DNA from: Hypsibius dujardini
Lineage: Eukaryota; Tardigrada; Eutardigrada; Parachela; Hypsibiidae
Assembly: GCA_001579985.1 (NCBI GenBank)
Contig: LRSR01010772.1
Location: forward strand, 1-48,270
Direction: 5' to 3'
DNA: 48,270 nt
The notes under the pieces were generated by a model. The model was not told where the DNA came from. It saw nothing but the letters and a program-made list of their open reading frames with translations, and made no database searches. Shown here piece by piece: positions 1 to 11,941 of this stretch (position 1 is its first letter; every line of letters begins with the position of its first letter). The position numbers and the translations under genes were made by a program.

Positions 1-82
1 GTCAGACACTGTGACAGACGTATGTTTTACCTGAAACATTGCTTGCCTATTATGGTTTCTTATGATTATGTGTTGTCTCTAG

Positions 83-290
83 GAGCGAATGGGGTGATTT
101 TGAAGTCGCGACTGAGCCAGCCGAAGTCTCGCCGCAAAAGGTCGTTAACAGGCAGGACTACTTCACACTGCTGAAGTTCGCCGCGTACATTTTGGCGCGG
201 GGAGATATTGCACTTCCGCGACCAACGCCGTTCAAGTTCGACTTTGAAACGGACAGGTTCTACCGTCTCATGGGTGGCGGTCCCCCTTGA
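83..290 (+). CDS. C-terminal coding exon of an unidentified gene (5' part outside window)
   Basis: An acceptor (ctctag) at 77-82 is followed by a frame open for 68 codons to the TGA at 288-290. The exon starts with one base that completes a split codon. The peptide begins SEWGDFEVA, continues with a Pro/Glu stretch, then a helix-like segment (DYFTLLKFAAYILARG) and ends FYRLMGGGPP. Base composition and codon use resemble the exons of the neighbouring genes, and the other two frames have early stops. I do not recognise the family, so no function is given. It could be the end of any upstream plus-strand gene; only 82 bp of the preceding intron are visible. Confidence 0.6.
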
Positions 291-745
291 TTGACCGGTT
301 GTGGCTCTCTGTTTAAGGCATTTGCCAATGGGAGTATCCTCAGTGGACCTGTCGTTCTGTCACGTATTTTAGTTTACCGGCGTGCGAGGGGCTGCGGTCT
401 GTTGCATACGTCCCTTTTTTGCTGTGGGTGTTGTTGGAGTTTGTCCGTGTTCGTAGCTTTCTGTGTTATTTGTTCTAACGTTTTTGCCATTTTTGTGCTA
501 GTAATGTTCGCATCCATACTGATTATTAGGTCAGATTTTCAAAATCCGGTGAATGTAAACCGCATTTTGCGAGCATTTGAAAATTTAGTCTCCTATCCGG
601 TCTGTTAACATCGGTTGCGTGTTTGTCGGACGAGTACTATATCTGATCATAGGTTTTAACTCATTTCCCATCTTTCTGTCTGACTATCTGTCTGTCTGCC
701 TTTTTTATTTTTGTCTATATGCCTACCTGCCTGCCTGCCTGTCTA

Positions 746-786
<41 letters not shown>

Positions 787-1541
787 ATCCCATTGTCTGT
801 CTGTTTCACTGTCCGCACATCAGTCTTCTTCGTACGGTCTGTGCATCGATGTATGGCTGACTGTATGCCTTTCTGCCGATTCGTTTCGTCTATCCGGCCG
901 TATCCCTAATGAAATTCAGTTTGCTAAGGGGTGGTTGGTACTGGGTAGGGACAGTCGGAATCGCTAGAAAAACTTTCCCTTCTCAATCAATCAACTGATC
1001 GATGGCTATCAGTGTCACAGTGACGCACGGCTGATCAGCTGTTCAAGTCCAGGTACTGCGTAATACATACGTACACACATGGCCAGAATGCTAGACTAAC
1101 CAAGTTAGAGCCATACTCAGTTGTCATATCCTTGTGCCTCTAACTCGGATATCCTAGCATTATGGCCTTCTGTAAACGTAATGGTATTGAGCGACTAGAA
1201 TGCATAACTAACAGAGTCAAGTCGGTTAACCCGATCAGTAAATGGAAACATTGCATTTTTCGAGTCGAACAGCTTGAATCGGTTAAGCCAGCATTTCAGC
1301 CACGTGTGTGCATGAGTTTAATATCAGACAGACACTTCTTCTTCACCCCATTTCCGGCTGCTAATTATTTTCCATCGTCATCCCAGTTGAACTTAATTGC
1401 TGCCTCGAGTCTCATTCCACGCAGGTGCGTTATCGGATTTATTTTGCAGATTTCCTTACTGTATGCCTATTTTATTTAATGTTTCACTGTTTATTTGCAG
1501 ACTTTTTCCGGCGTCTTCATCGGGGGAAAAAAGTAATCAAA
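291..1541. other. Gap between the unidentified gene and HADH
   Basis: No convincing exon. It holds the 3' UTR of the upstream gene, a CTGT tract at 664-795, and unremarkable sequence to 1500. A pyrimidine-rich stretch ending tttgcag at 1494-1500 looks like a 3' splice site 42 bases before the HADH start codon. HADH may therefore have an upstream non-coding exon, or its mRNA may be trans-spliced there. This is inference only. Confidence 0.5.
664..795 (+). repeat. CTGT/CTGC tetranucleotide tract
   Basis: Imperfect at the edges (CTGC, CTAT variants), with a pure CTGT core of about 40 bp near 745-785. It lies in the gap before HADH. Confidence 0.95.
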
Positions 1542-3635
1542 ATGGCTAGCGTCTTTCTGCAACCGGTGCGTCATTACTCCAAGAAGGCGGCCATCAACCA
1601 TGTCCTGGTGATCGGCGGCGGGTTGATGGGATCGGGGATTGCGCAGGTACACCACCGGAAGGAAGGCGATACTTTACTGTCACGACCAATTGGTGCTGCT
1701 TTTTAGACTCACCCGTATATTATGACTCTCACCCGTATATTAGGACTGTACACACTGTGCTTCACTGCAGTCATAATATACCAATCATAAATGTTTGTTC
1801 TTCTCCTTTAAGATCACCGCCGCGGCAGGGATGAAGGTGACTCTGGTGGATCAATCGCAAGATGTGTTGAAGAAGGCCGTCTCCGGCATTGAATCGAGTC
1901 TGGGCAAAGTGGCGAGGAAGCAGTTCGGCGAAGACAAGGAAGTAAGTTATTTCGACCACTTCGCTCGGTCCTTCGTTTGATTGCTTGATTATCAAACTTA
2001 TTATTTAGGGACTTGCCATACCAGTATTGTCAATGTTTAAAAAAATGTTTGACTTTAAAATATCGTTTAAATATATTTAAACGACACTATGCCATACTTA
2101 TCAAGTAGCCCAATAATTGATTGGTTGATTGTCCCAATGATTGATTGGTTGATTGGCCCAAGGATTGATTGGTTGATTGGCCCAAGGATTGATTGGTTGA
2201 TTGGCCCAAGGATTGATTGGTTGATTGGTGTGACTGACGGGTTCTAATGCCGTTTTTTGTTTCCTTGTGGACTGGAGAGGTCTTTGATTCTCCGATGTCC
2301 GGTGAACAGCTTATTGAGCTAAATGACTACTAAAAATGACGACTCATTAAACTTCTGATAGGTTTATTTTTGGAGTTCTAAGATTTATTTTTGATTTTAA
2401 CGATAGGCATTTTTTCCGAAATTGAATGCCTAATTTATTCAGCGATATTTAAATTATTATGAAGAAAGAATGGTTTTATATAGTTTGCAGTTTGTTGTGG
2501 TCATAAATAGTAGTTGTAATAATTTAACTTGTGGTATTTTAAGTTTAACTCACCATTGATACTAATTGATTCTTTGTTGGATGATTGGTTGGTTGATGGA
2601 TTGGATGGTTGATTGGTTGGATGATATTTGTTTGATTGATTGGATGATTGTTTGGTTGATTGGTTGGTTGGATGATTGTTTGGTCGATTGGTTGGTTGAT
2701 TGATATGTTCTCGTTTTCAGAAGGCCGACAAATTTGTCAAGACCGCGGTGGAACTTATCCAGACCACCACCGACGCCCAGCAGCCGGCGCAGTTTGCCGA
2801 CTTGATTATCGAAGCGATCGTGGAGAATTTGGACACGAAAAAGACCCTCTTCACCAGTCTTGACAAAGCGGCCTCCAAGTACAGTAGAAAGAGAACTTTT
2901 GCTGTTTGCAGTATTTTTTTGAGTTGTGCATTTGTTTTTCAGCCATACAATTTTCACGAGCAACACTTCTTCACTGTCCATTACCGACATTGCGGCTGCA
3001 ACTAAGCGTCAGGACCGCTTCGGCGGACTTCACTTTTTCAGCCCGGTAAGTCCGACTCTTCGATTGTCTTGATCAACGCCGAACATCTGGGAGACGTTTC
3101 TTTTCCTTACAGGTTCCGATGATGAAGTTGGTTGAGGTAATGGTTGTGGTTCTATTAATGGTATTCAAAGTTCGCTTATTCGCTATTTCAAACTCGCTTA
3201 TCTCCCTGGTTTTGAAGATAAGCGAGAAAAGCAGCCAAGGAGCTGCTTTTCTCAATTATCTGTTCGCTAATTGTGAGCATCTGTCTTGTGAGTGGTCCAT
3301 GTCAGTTGAGATTAGCGAAGGTGACACAGCCTCAGGTAAGCCAGGGGGGCGTGTCTTAGTATCACCGTTGCAAGGACGTGCAAAACCAGGAAGATTAGTG
3401 AGTTTGAAATAGCGAAATAAACGCTGCAAATAAGCGAACTTTGAATACCCTTATTGTAATGCTAGCTGTATACTAGTGAATTTTGTTTTCTGCTGTCTGC
3501 TATTTTTATCTCCCTGTTTGTTGTGTCTCGGTCTGTCTATCTCTCTGTAGATCTGTCTGTCTGTATCTCTGACTGTCTGTTTTTTCGCTGTCTGATGGTC
3601 TGCCTGTCTGTATTTTGTCCATCTGTCTGTCATTA

Positions 3636-3691
<56 letters not shown>

Positions 3692-4433
3692 CATCTGACT
3701 GTTTGTTTGTCCTTCTCTTATTTTGTCTGTTTTTTTGTACGTGTCTGTCGGCTGTTGTCTTCGTCTGCCTAAGTGTCTATAGATTTGCCTAAATTTATTT
3801 GTTTTGTTTGGCGATCTTTATCTTCGTCTGCCTGAAAGTCCATCCAGATTTTATGTTTGTCTGTTTCGGTTTCCTCAGTGCTTGGAATCTTCCGTAGGTT
3901 GTGCGAATTGAAGGCACTAGCGACGCCACATTTGACGCTTTGTTCGATTTTGCCAAGAAAGTCGGCAAAGTTCCGGTTGCCTGCAAGGTAGATAAATTGA
4001 AGCATATTGACACTCAAAGGGGAACGCTTTACCTGCCAGTGTCCCGGAAGGCTGATTGTTTTCCAGCAACATATTTTCCGTTCGTAAGTTTCATGTTATT
4101 ATAGGATACCCCCGGATTCATCGTCAACCGACTCCTGGTTCCTTACATCATGGAGGCCGTTCGAATGCTTGAACGCGGCGACGCTAGCGCGGAAGACATT
4201 GACACGGCCATGAAGCTTGGAGCGGGTAATTAAGCTTTTGGACGTCTGCCTATGCTATACCACTGGCCTTGCTCGTGATTGTATGTTGTTCTGTTGGGTC
4301 TATTATACTGTCTGCCTGTCCGTTTGATTTTTTGTTTGTCTATTTGCCCGCCTGCCTATCGGTCTGTCTGCCTCTCTGCCTGCCTCCCTGCCTGCCTCCC
4401 TGCCTGTCTGTCAGTCTGTCTATCTGTCTGTAT

Positions 4434-4474
<41 letters not shown>

Positions 4475-5008
4475 CTTGGCTACTTGTCTGTCACTTTGTA
4501 TATGCATGTCTGTCTGTCAGACAAAGCCAACGTACTTGTCTGCCTGCCTTTGTCTGTGCGTCTGTGTGTGCGCCTGTCGGTCTGCCTCTCTATCTGCCAG
4601 TCTGTCTGGCCGTTCGTTTGTTCTTGACTTGAATCTTGGCGACTATATCGTCCCATCTGAACAAGTATCTGACTGGTTAATGGGTTCATTCCCCTCGTAC
4701 AGGCTACCCAATGGGTCCGTTGGAGTTGGCTGATTTCGTTGGTCTGGATGTCTGCAAGATGATCATCGATGGTACATGCGACCATCCAGTCTCCTCGACT
4801 CTCCACATTGAGAAAAAGCTGCCTAAACGATTAATGTTGTCAACTTTTCTTTTTAGGCTGGCATAAGAATGACAAGGCCCAGCCGCTGTTTTTCCCGTCG
4901 CCGATGCTGAATAAACTGGTGGGCGAGGGCAAACTTGGTCGCAAGAGCGGATCCGGCTTCTACGATTACAAAGCCCAGCAGGCGAAGCAGGCCAAATCTG
5001 GCCGGTAG
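1542..5008 (+). CDS. HADH: 3-hydroxyacyl-CoA dehydrogenase, mitochondrial
   Basis: This enzyme oxidises L-3-hydroxyacyl-CoA to 3-ketoacyl-CoA with NAD+, the third step of mitochondrial beta-oxidation. Exons: 1542-1646, 1813-1941, 2721-2878, 2943-3045, 3113-3136, 3898-3987, 4105-4225, 4703-4771, 4857-5008; these sum to 951 nt, 316 aa (human 314). The basic N-terminus (residues 1-17, RHYSKK) fits a mitochondrial presequence. The Rossmann motif GGGLMGSG is at 25-32, the SNTSS loop at 137-141, catalytic His161 in GLHFFSP, and catalytic Glu173 in VPMMKLVE, twelve residues later as in the human enzyme. The C-terminal dimerisation domain carries PGFIVNRLL and AMKLGAGYPMGP. The start is the first ATG of the presequence frame (caaaATGg). 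Exon 3 uses the donor gtacag at 2879, which is the one that keeps phase. Introns hold CTGT tracts and an inverted-repeat element. Identification is firm. Confidence 0.97.
2109..2228 (+). repeat. 24-bp minisatellite, about 5 copies
   Basis: The unit CCCAAGGATTGATTGGTTGATTGG is tandemly repeated in HADH intron 2. A degenerate GATTGGTTGATT stretch at about 2577-2705 in the same intron is probably related. Confidence 0.9.
3113..3136 (+). other. HADH: 24-nt microexon of HADH
   Basis: Flanked by ttacag and gtaatg, phase 0 on both sides, encoding VPMMKLVE. The last codon is catalytic Glu173. It is required to join exon 4 (…HFFSP) to exon 6 (VVRIEGT) with the family sequence intact. Confidence 0.95.
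3160..3449. mobile_element. MITE-like inverted-repeat element in HADH intron 5
   Basis: The 21-bp ends at 3160-3180 and 3429-3449 (GGTATTCAAAGTTCGCTTATT) are perfect inverted copies. A second inverted block (CGCTATTTCAAACTCGCTTA-like) follows inside each arm, and the middle contains a strong hairpin near 3219-3250 (GAGAAAAGCAGC and its complement). There is no transposase ORF. A target-site duplication is not obvious. Confidence 0.8.
3527..3715 (+). repeat. CTGT tract in HADH intron 5
   Basis: Pure CTGT core at about 3635-3690 with degenerate flanks. Confidence 0.95.
4300..4620 (+). repeat. CTGT/CTGC tract in HADH intron 7
   Basis: Mixed array in which CTGC (CCTG) units dominate the core at about 4430-4475. 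Confidence 0.95.
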
Positions 5009-5571
5009 AATGTCCTCTCATCAAATTAAGAACATTTGCGCTTTATTCCTGCTGTTAAAGCGTCAATAATTTTATCTGGCTGCCGGATCACTCTTTTTTG
5101 TGTTCTGTGGTCCATGCCTGGTTACCGTGACAAGCAACAGTGACTGCTACAGATTTGATTATTGCGAGTGACTTCAAAATATATGTCGAAAAGAAGAAAC
5201 AATTATTGCATGACAGAAGGTTGTTTTCCATGACATTATTTAGATCTTGGTATCACCTTATCAATCAATCAATCAATCAGTCAAACAAATAAACAATCAA
5301 TCAATCAATCAATCAGCCGACAGATCAATTGATCAATGCAACACGCAAATTCGCCAGATCTACAATATTAATGAAGCCCCGCCTTTTCCGCCCACCTGGG
5401 GCAAGGGGGGGGGGCGATTTCCCCCTCCCCCCTCATGGCAATATTTCTTCAGAATGTTCCGTTCGTGCATGTTTTATTTTTTCGGCACATTTACCTGAAC
5501 TATTACCGATTTCGGACGGTCACATATTTCATGGTGGAAATTCTTTACTCTTTAAAGAAAAGAGATCGAGT
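5009..5571. other. Gap between HADH and INTS2
   Basis: Head-to-tail spacing of 563 bp. It contains an ATCA-type repeat at 5259-5340 and a G-run followed by a C-run near 5405-5433. No canonical AATAAA is seen just after the HADH stop. The INTS2 promoter or 5' UTR should lie here. Confidence 0.6.
5259..5340 (+). repeat. ATCA tetranucleotide tract
   Basis: CAATCAATCAAT runs interrupted by AAACAAATAAACA. It is the complementary strand of the TTGA/TTGG-type repeats found elsewhere. Confidence 0.85.
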
Positions 5572-7097
5572 ATGCCGCCTGTGGATATTTTTCACGACCC
5601 ATTTTTGCGTCAGAAGCCACCAGGTAAAGAGGAATTTGGTCACTGGCGTCCGTTGTCTCCCTGATACAGTCTCTGAATGTGTTAGGAAATAATTTTTATA
5701 CAATTTCGCTGTGGTGAAATGGTTGAAAAAGCACGCGAAGCTGTTGAAATCTAAACACTGGAATGAAAAGTATTTTTTGTTCTGTTGTCGTCTATTGATT
5801 GGTTGATAGCCTGAAAATCAGTGTTTATGATTTCGTTCATATGTTTGATTGATTGCTGAATTGGTAGGTTTGACGGTAAGCAATTCTTCAATACATCAAT
5901 CAAGCAAGGGTTTAGACTTTAAGGCTATGTTATTTTGTATTTCTTGATTGGTTTGTAGGCTTGGACGGTGAGGGCAGTTTCAAGCCCGGGTCTAGCGTTT
6001 CCGTGCGGGAATTACGTTTGTTGAGAGCACAGTTGCAGGATTTTGATCTCTCGGAAATCCAGCAGGACGCTCTGTGCGATTTCAACGTCAGGTTAGTCCT
6101 AGGTTGATTGGTTGATTGACCGATATCGTAAAATGGACCAAATCGTAGGTTGATTGGTTGATTGAACGATAACGTAAAATGGACCAACTCGTCAGTTGAT
6201 TGGTTGATTGAACGATAACGTAAAATGGACCAAATCGTTGGTTGATTGGTTGATTGAACGATAACGTAAAATGGACCAACTCGTAGGTTGATTGATTGCT
6301 TGAACAATAACGTAAAATGGACCAACTCCTTAATTGATTGGTTGCTTGAACAATAACGTAAAATAGACCAACTCGTAGGTTGATTGGTTGATTGAACGAT
6401 AGCATAAATAAATATATAGAATGAATATATAGACCAAGATATTTATAATTTGTCGCCGATGCTAGATGAATTTGCAGTAGAGCAAAAATATGTTTTTATT
6501 TTGTCTTTCTATGAGAATTTTTTTTAAATAAAATGCCTTGAATATTATATAATTAAATCCATTACTCTTCACATACTCGTTGGTCATTCCAGTGTTGGTT
6601 AGTCGTTCTAATTGATTGATTGTTTGATTGATTTGCTGTCCACTGTAGTTCGGCGAGAATGTGTGATTTTGTTTGATCTGGTTATCGATTTGAATATTGT
6701 TTCTATATAGGAAAAAATTGGGCCAAGATGCCAGTCAGGCGCTGGACCCGCCTGGCGGACGTAGCTCCCTTCTTCCGGACACCGACAACCTCCGCAATAC
6801 CGCTGCCCTCTTCAATAACGCTTCATTGGACAAAAAGATTCGCCTTATCTTGAGCGATCTGATTCGCGTTCAACACCTCACCACGGTAGGCACCTGCAAC
6901 TCAACCAGTTAGGGAAAGTAATAATACAGTTGTATGTTACTTAGATTGCACCGCCGTTTGCAAAAGCATCAAAATGGGAATGGCGTTCCTACCCGTCCGA
7001 AATATTTTCATCCTCAACATGTGTGAATTTCGTAGCGGAAATTGTCGCTTTTCTTGCAGAAGGTATGACCTCCTTCGTCAGTTTGCATTCCTGCATA

Positions 7098-7161
<64 letters not shown>

Positions 7162-8055
7162 CTTGTTTGTCTGTCTGTCTACCTGGCTGCCTGGCTGCCT
7201 GTCTGTCTATCTGTTTGTTTTTCTGCCTCTCTGTTTGCCTCTCTGTCTGCTTATCTGTACGTTTATCTGTTAGGATGTTTGTATCTACAGTGAAAGGTTC
7301 TTTCCTCCTTTGTTGGATTAGGATTGGAGGATATTTTGCCCTTCAACACAATCTGCCACACCGTACTCCGTATGCCTCACGGCCTCTGGCTACTAGGGAA
7401 GCTTTTGCTAGCGCATCCGGAACGCGTTTCAGACGGTAATTTTTTATGGTAGTTATTAAACACGGCCGTTTTAACCTCGTTTTCATTTTTTTGAATCACT
7501 AGTTTGTGCGTATTTAATGCGACACTGCAGCGGCGATGATATCGACGACGCCGCCAGCTTGTTTTACGGGAAGGTCTTGCTTTACATTAGTCACATATTG
7601 CCATTATCAGCCTTGCACATTCGACACCTTGCAGTGAGTTCACTTTGTTCGATGAAGTTTCTTTGAAGTTTCATTTTCCTTGCTGTACCAACCAGACAGA
7701 CCAGACAGATGGTCAGACTGACAGACAGAAAAACATACAGGCAGACAGGAAGACAGACAGGCATGTAGATGCATCGAACTTATTCTTTTGCCGCTGCTTC
7801 GTTATTATAGATAAATGTTAAGCAAGCCTTGCGTTTTAGATTAGCCAACAGAAGTTCTTCGTCCTTACCCTGTCTGTTGCGCTGCAATGGCAGAAGAGGC
7901 AGTCGACTCGCACAGATTTGGACAGAGAAATTGTTGATCTGTTGACTCAACTGGTTGCATCACCCATGGAAGACTTCCGGAAGTGGAGCAACGATAACGT
8001 TCGTCGGGCCGGCAATGTATGCATGTTTCAGCCTTTCAACCATCAATCAATCACC

Positions 8056-8106
<51 letters not shown>

Positions 8107-9463
8107 TAGACAGATAGACATTCAGGCTGTTAGGCAGATTGGTATGCAGACAGCTTAACCAGATAGACATGTAGACAAATACTTTCAGACACGTTGACAA
8201 TGATGTCGGCTGACTGACAACTTTGCAACAAACTCTTGCGTTTTCAGTCTGGCCTAGCCCCATTCGAGGAATGTCGACTGCAGCTTCTAATCCGCGCCTA
8301 CAAACTCTTGCCAGCCACAACACTGGAACTCTGTGACAGTGAAATCGTTTCCGTCATGCAAGTCATGCGGTTGTACATTCACCTGAAAGAGAGTGCCGAA
8401 TTGGTCCTCACAACGGAGGAATACCGAGTGTTGAGTAAACTGGCGATCTGCAGGCCGACCTGTCTCTCGGCCCTCTCCAATCAGTTCATTGTGCTGCAAC
8501 TGTGCTGCTTCACCCTCCTGCCAGACCTCCTGGTGGACCGAACCGTGGAAGTGGAATTTGTCGAATGGATCAAACAGATATTGCAGGTGGACGTAAAGAA
8601 ACTCGATGAAATGGTCCCAGATGGCGGAACGCACTTGGAAGTCCTGTTACTGATTACGTCGCACCTGAGGGCTTCGCATTATAAACTGATTGCAGAGATG
8701 CTATCTGATTGTTTGAGTTTCAAGGTATGGATTGATTGTTGCTTGGCTTAGGGTATGTATGTTTGTTTCTCTGTCTGTCTATCTGTCTGTCTGTCTGTCT
8801 TGTTTGTTTGTCTGTCTGTCTGTCTGTCTGTAAGTCTCTCTGTCTGTAAGTCTCTCTGTTTGTCTGACTCTCTTTCTGCATGTTTATCTGCCCGAATCTT
8901 TGTCTGTTTAGATATTTATTGTCTGTTTAATTGATTATGATCAGTTTTTGTGTGCCGAATTGTTCTTCAATTGGTATTTAGATTTTGGCAGCAAAAACTT
9001 GATCTGCATTATTCAGTATTTTTTCATGATTTACGTCAGTTTACTTCTTCATGTGGTCGGTGCATCTGCTTTACTAGGTCGCAGTGAAATCGAATTCCAC
9101 GGTCAGGATGAAGAACTTACTGAACAACGAAGTGTTTCGAGATGATGTATGTTGTTACTGAATTGCCTTTGCCTGGATGGTGTAACGGAGATTGTTTTGG
9201 TGACTTTCAGGCACTTCTTCGTCATACACTGAGGATTCCTCCGACACAGAATCTCAACGCCGCACTGGTCTCGGCCCTGCCGGTCAATTGCATTTACAGT
9301 CTGCTGCAAAATAAAACTACATTCGCTTCGTGTGACAGCCTTATCAAGGCAAGTAATCCTTTGTTGTTGTATATGTCTGCCTGCCTGTCTCTATATGAAT
9401 GTCTGTAAGTTTAGCTGTTTGTCTGTCTGTCTGTCTGTCTGTAAGTTTAGCTGTTTGTCTGTT

Positions 9464-9520
<57 letters not shown>

Positions 9521-10016
9521 GCCTGTCTGTCTATCTATCTATCTATCTTTTCTGTCTCCCTTACTTTTTGTTGGCTTTATAGGACTGGATTTTGGCGCAA
9601 ATGAGAAAGTGTACCGTGCCAGTTCACCCGGTGATGGTACAAGTGCTGGCCCTCTACATTGAACGCACCCTTCCCTTCGCCAAGAAGATCCCTGACGGAA
9701 CGGACGAGTACGTCAGTCTGCAGAAGCCCTTTCGTCCATCCGAAATCTGCAGCATCCTGTATGACATTCCCGAGCCCACCAAACTGGAAATGCGGAGACT
9801 CCGGACTGTGGATCTGTTTAGTCAACGAGCCACATCGGGCGCTGCCACCAAGGAAGGCACTGTTCATGTCTCCAAGATCCTGATGGCTTTCTACGTCCTG
9901 GCCTACAATAACCATTATATGAATCATCTAAAAGCATACAGTACGTTACCTGAAATGTAGCGAGACATAGATAGACAGACAGACAGACTAACACGCTCGC
10001 GGACAGGCAGACAGGC

Positions 10017-10051
<35 letters not shown>

Positions 10052-11900
10052 TAGACAGAGAGATAGACAAACAGAAAGACAGACAGACTAACACGCTGGC
10101 GGACAGGCAGACAGACAGACAGACAGACAGCCACTCTATATTTTTTGTCCAGCTGAGTGGTTGATTGTGTTTGCAGTGGTTGCGCCGTTCCTGCAACTGC
10201 AGCCGTACGGGATGGATTTGCTTAACAAAATCCCGTTCAAGTTCTACCTAGCTGTCACCATCAGGAACCAAGAGCTGTATGATCCATTGGGTGATGTGCT
10301 GGGGCGATTGATGCTGGAAGTCCTGCCCCAGATGCGAACTGTTTACGACGACATGCAGAGTCGGTTTTACGAGGAAGACGAGTTGGGCGGCTCGGAAGCT
10401 CATACTACTACCTTGCCGACTCTTGGTGAGAATTATTTTGCCGTCTTTGTCTGTCTGTCTGTTTTTCTGGTGACAGTGTATCTTTCTGTCAGTCTGTCTG
10501 TCTGTCTGACTGGTTGACTGTATGTCTGTCTTTCTGTAGTCGGTCTGGAAGTCTGAAGGTTTGTCTGTTTGTCTGTCTTTCAGTCAATTGGCTTACTTGT
10601 CTTTCTGTCGGTTTAGTGTCTCTGTCCATTTTTCATTTGTCGCTGTCTACAAAGCCGTTTTGTTTCAGTGGCACCGTCTGCCTCGCAGCCAATCTCACGC
10701 TACCTCGATCTGCTCAGTCGTTGCCCCGTTGATCGACTGTGCGCTTCCATGGATGATTTCATCGACCTTCTTCCTCGGCTGTGCAGTGAGACATTGCCGG
10801 CAGCGACCGAGGACGCTTTCGAAAAAGTGTGGAGCCGTCTAGTAGCGGTCGATTCCAACACGTAAGAGTCTCCCCAATTGAGAGTTTTCAAAAACGTTTT
10901 AAACAGAAGCATCAAATACTTCAGGATGTTTTTTGCGTCGACCTGCGCCTTTTTACTACTGAAGGACAAGACGGGAATGACGGTCACGACGGAAGATCTT
11001 TGCTTCGAACCTCTTCACATTTTGCGCAGTGATCAGACGCTCTTCCAGTAAGCTGATTGTTTGCAGGTCTGCCTGTCTCTCTGTCTGCCTCCTGCCTGTC
11101 TGTGTGTATGTCTGCCTGTTCCTTTGTCTGTATGTATGTCTACCTGTCTATCAGTCTTTCTGTTTACTTGTCTGTCTGTCTGTCTGTCTATCTGTCTAAA
11201 TGTCTTTCCGTTTGCATGCCCGTCTCTCTTTCGTCTCCTCGATCTGCCTTGTTTCATGTCACTCTGTACCTCGGCTTATCTGTCTCATTTTAAGCCTGGC
11301 TGTGGCATATGATATTGCGGTTTCAGGCGAGGCTTCCTAACGCGTATCATCCTGCGAATCTTCACTGCCCACCTCACGGCATCCAAATTGTACTTCTCCA
11401 ATCAGTTGGAGATCGTCCAGCAGGAACTGCTCCTGAAACGGAGCGGCGACAGCTTAGATCCCACACGCGACGCTCAGAAGGCAACTATGTTCATTCTGCA
11501 GGAAAGCCTGGCCGTCCAGATCCTCATTGAGAACTGCACCATGCCGTGGCGCTCCAAGGCCGATTTCGGTCTGCCTTCTGAACTGACGGAAAGCCAAAGT
11601 GCCATTTGTACCTTCATTCATCGGCTGATCTTGGCTAATCCGACTCTGGCGAAGTTGGTTATCTTCCAAGGTAACCGCACGCAAATGCAGTCTCCAACTT
11701 TTAGCATTTCTAGACATGCAGACATACAGTTAGGCAGACAGTTAGACCAATGAGGACATATGTGCATTAACAGACAGACACAAATGTGGCTGGGTTAATT
11801 TACAGTCGAATATGTAGGCATTCGATAGGCGAATGGACAAATATGCAGACATATCGACACAAATAATTGCAAACTGGTACAAGTTGACAGCCATATTAGC

Positions 11901-11941
<41 letters not shown>

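Noticed and set aside
664-909. Cys/Leu/Ser/Val-rich ORFs over CTGT tracts (here and at many other tracts) as secreted Cys-rich or membrane proteins
   Set aside because: A 4-nt repeat without stops is open in every frame and always reads CLSV. The tracts sit in introns or gaps and vary by slippage.
2562-2990. 142-codon minus-strand ORF with SNQPINQ repeats over HADH exon 3
   Set aside because: It is the complement of GATTGGTTGATT repeats plus the shadow of a HADH exon.
5247-5571. Longer N-terminus for INTS2 from the frame open upstream of 5572
   Set aside because: The upstream residues come from ATCA repeats and a G-rich run and do not look like protein. The ATG at 5572 starts a clean exon that joins exon 2 in phase.
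8287-8634. Minus-strand ORF of 115 codons inside INTS2 exon 8
   Set aside because: It is the shadow of a well-supported plus-strand coding exon.
11033-11257. Asp-Arg-Gln-Thr repeat ORFs on the opposite strand of CTGT tracts
   Set aside because: These are the complement of the same microsatellite, with no other coding evidence.
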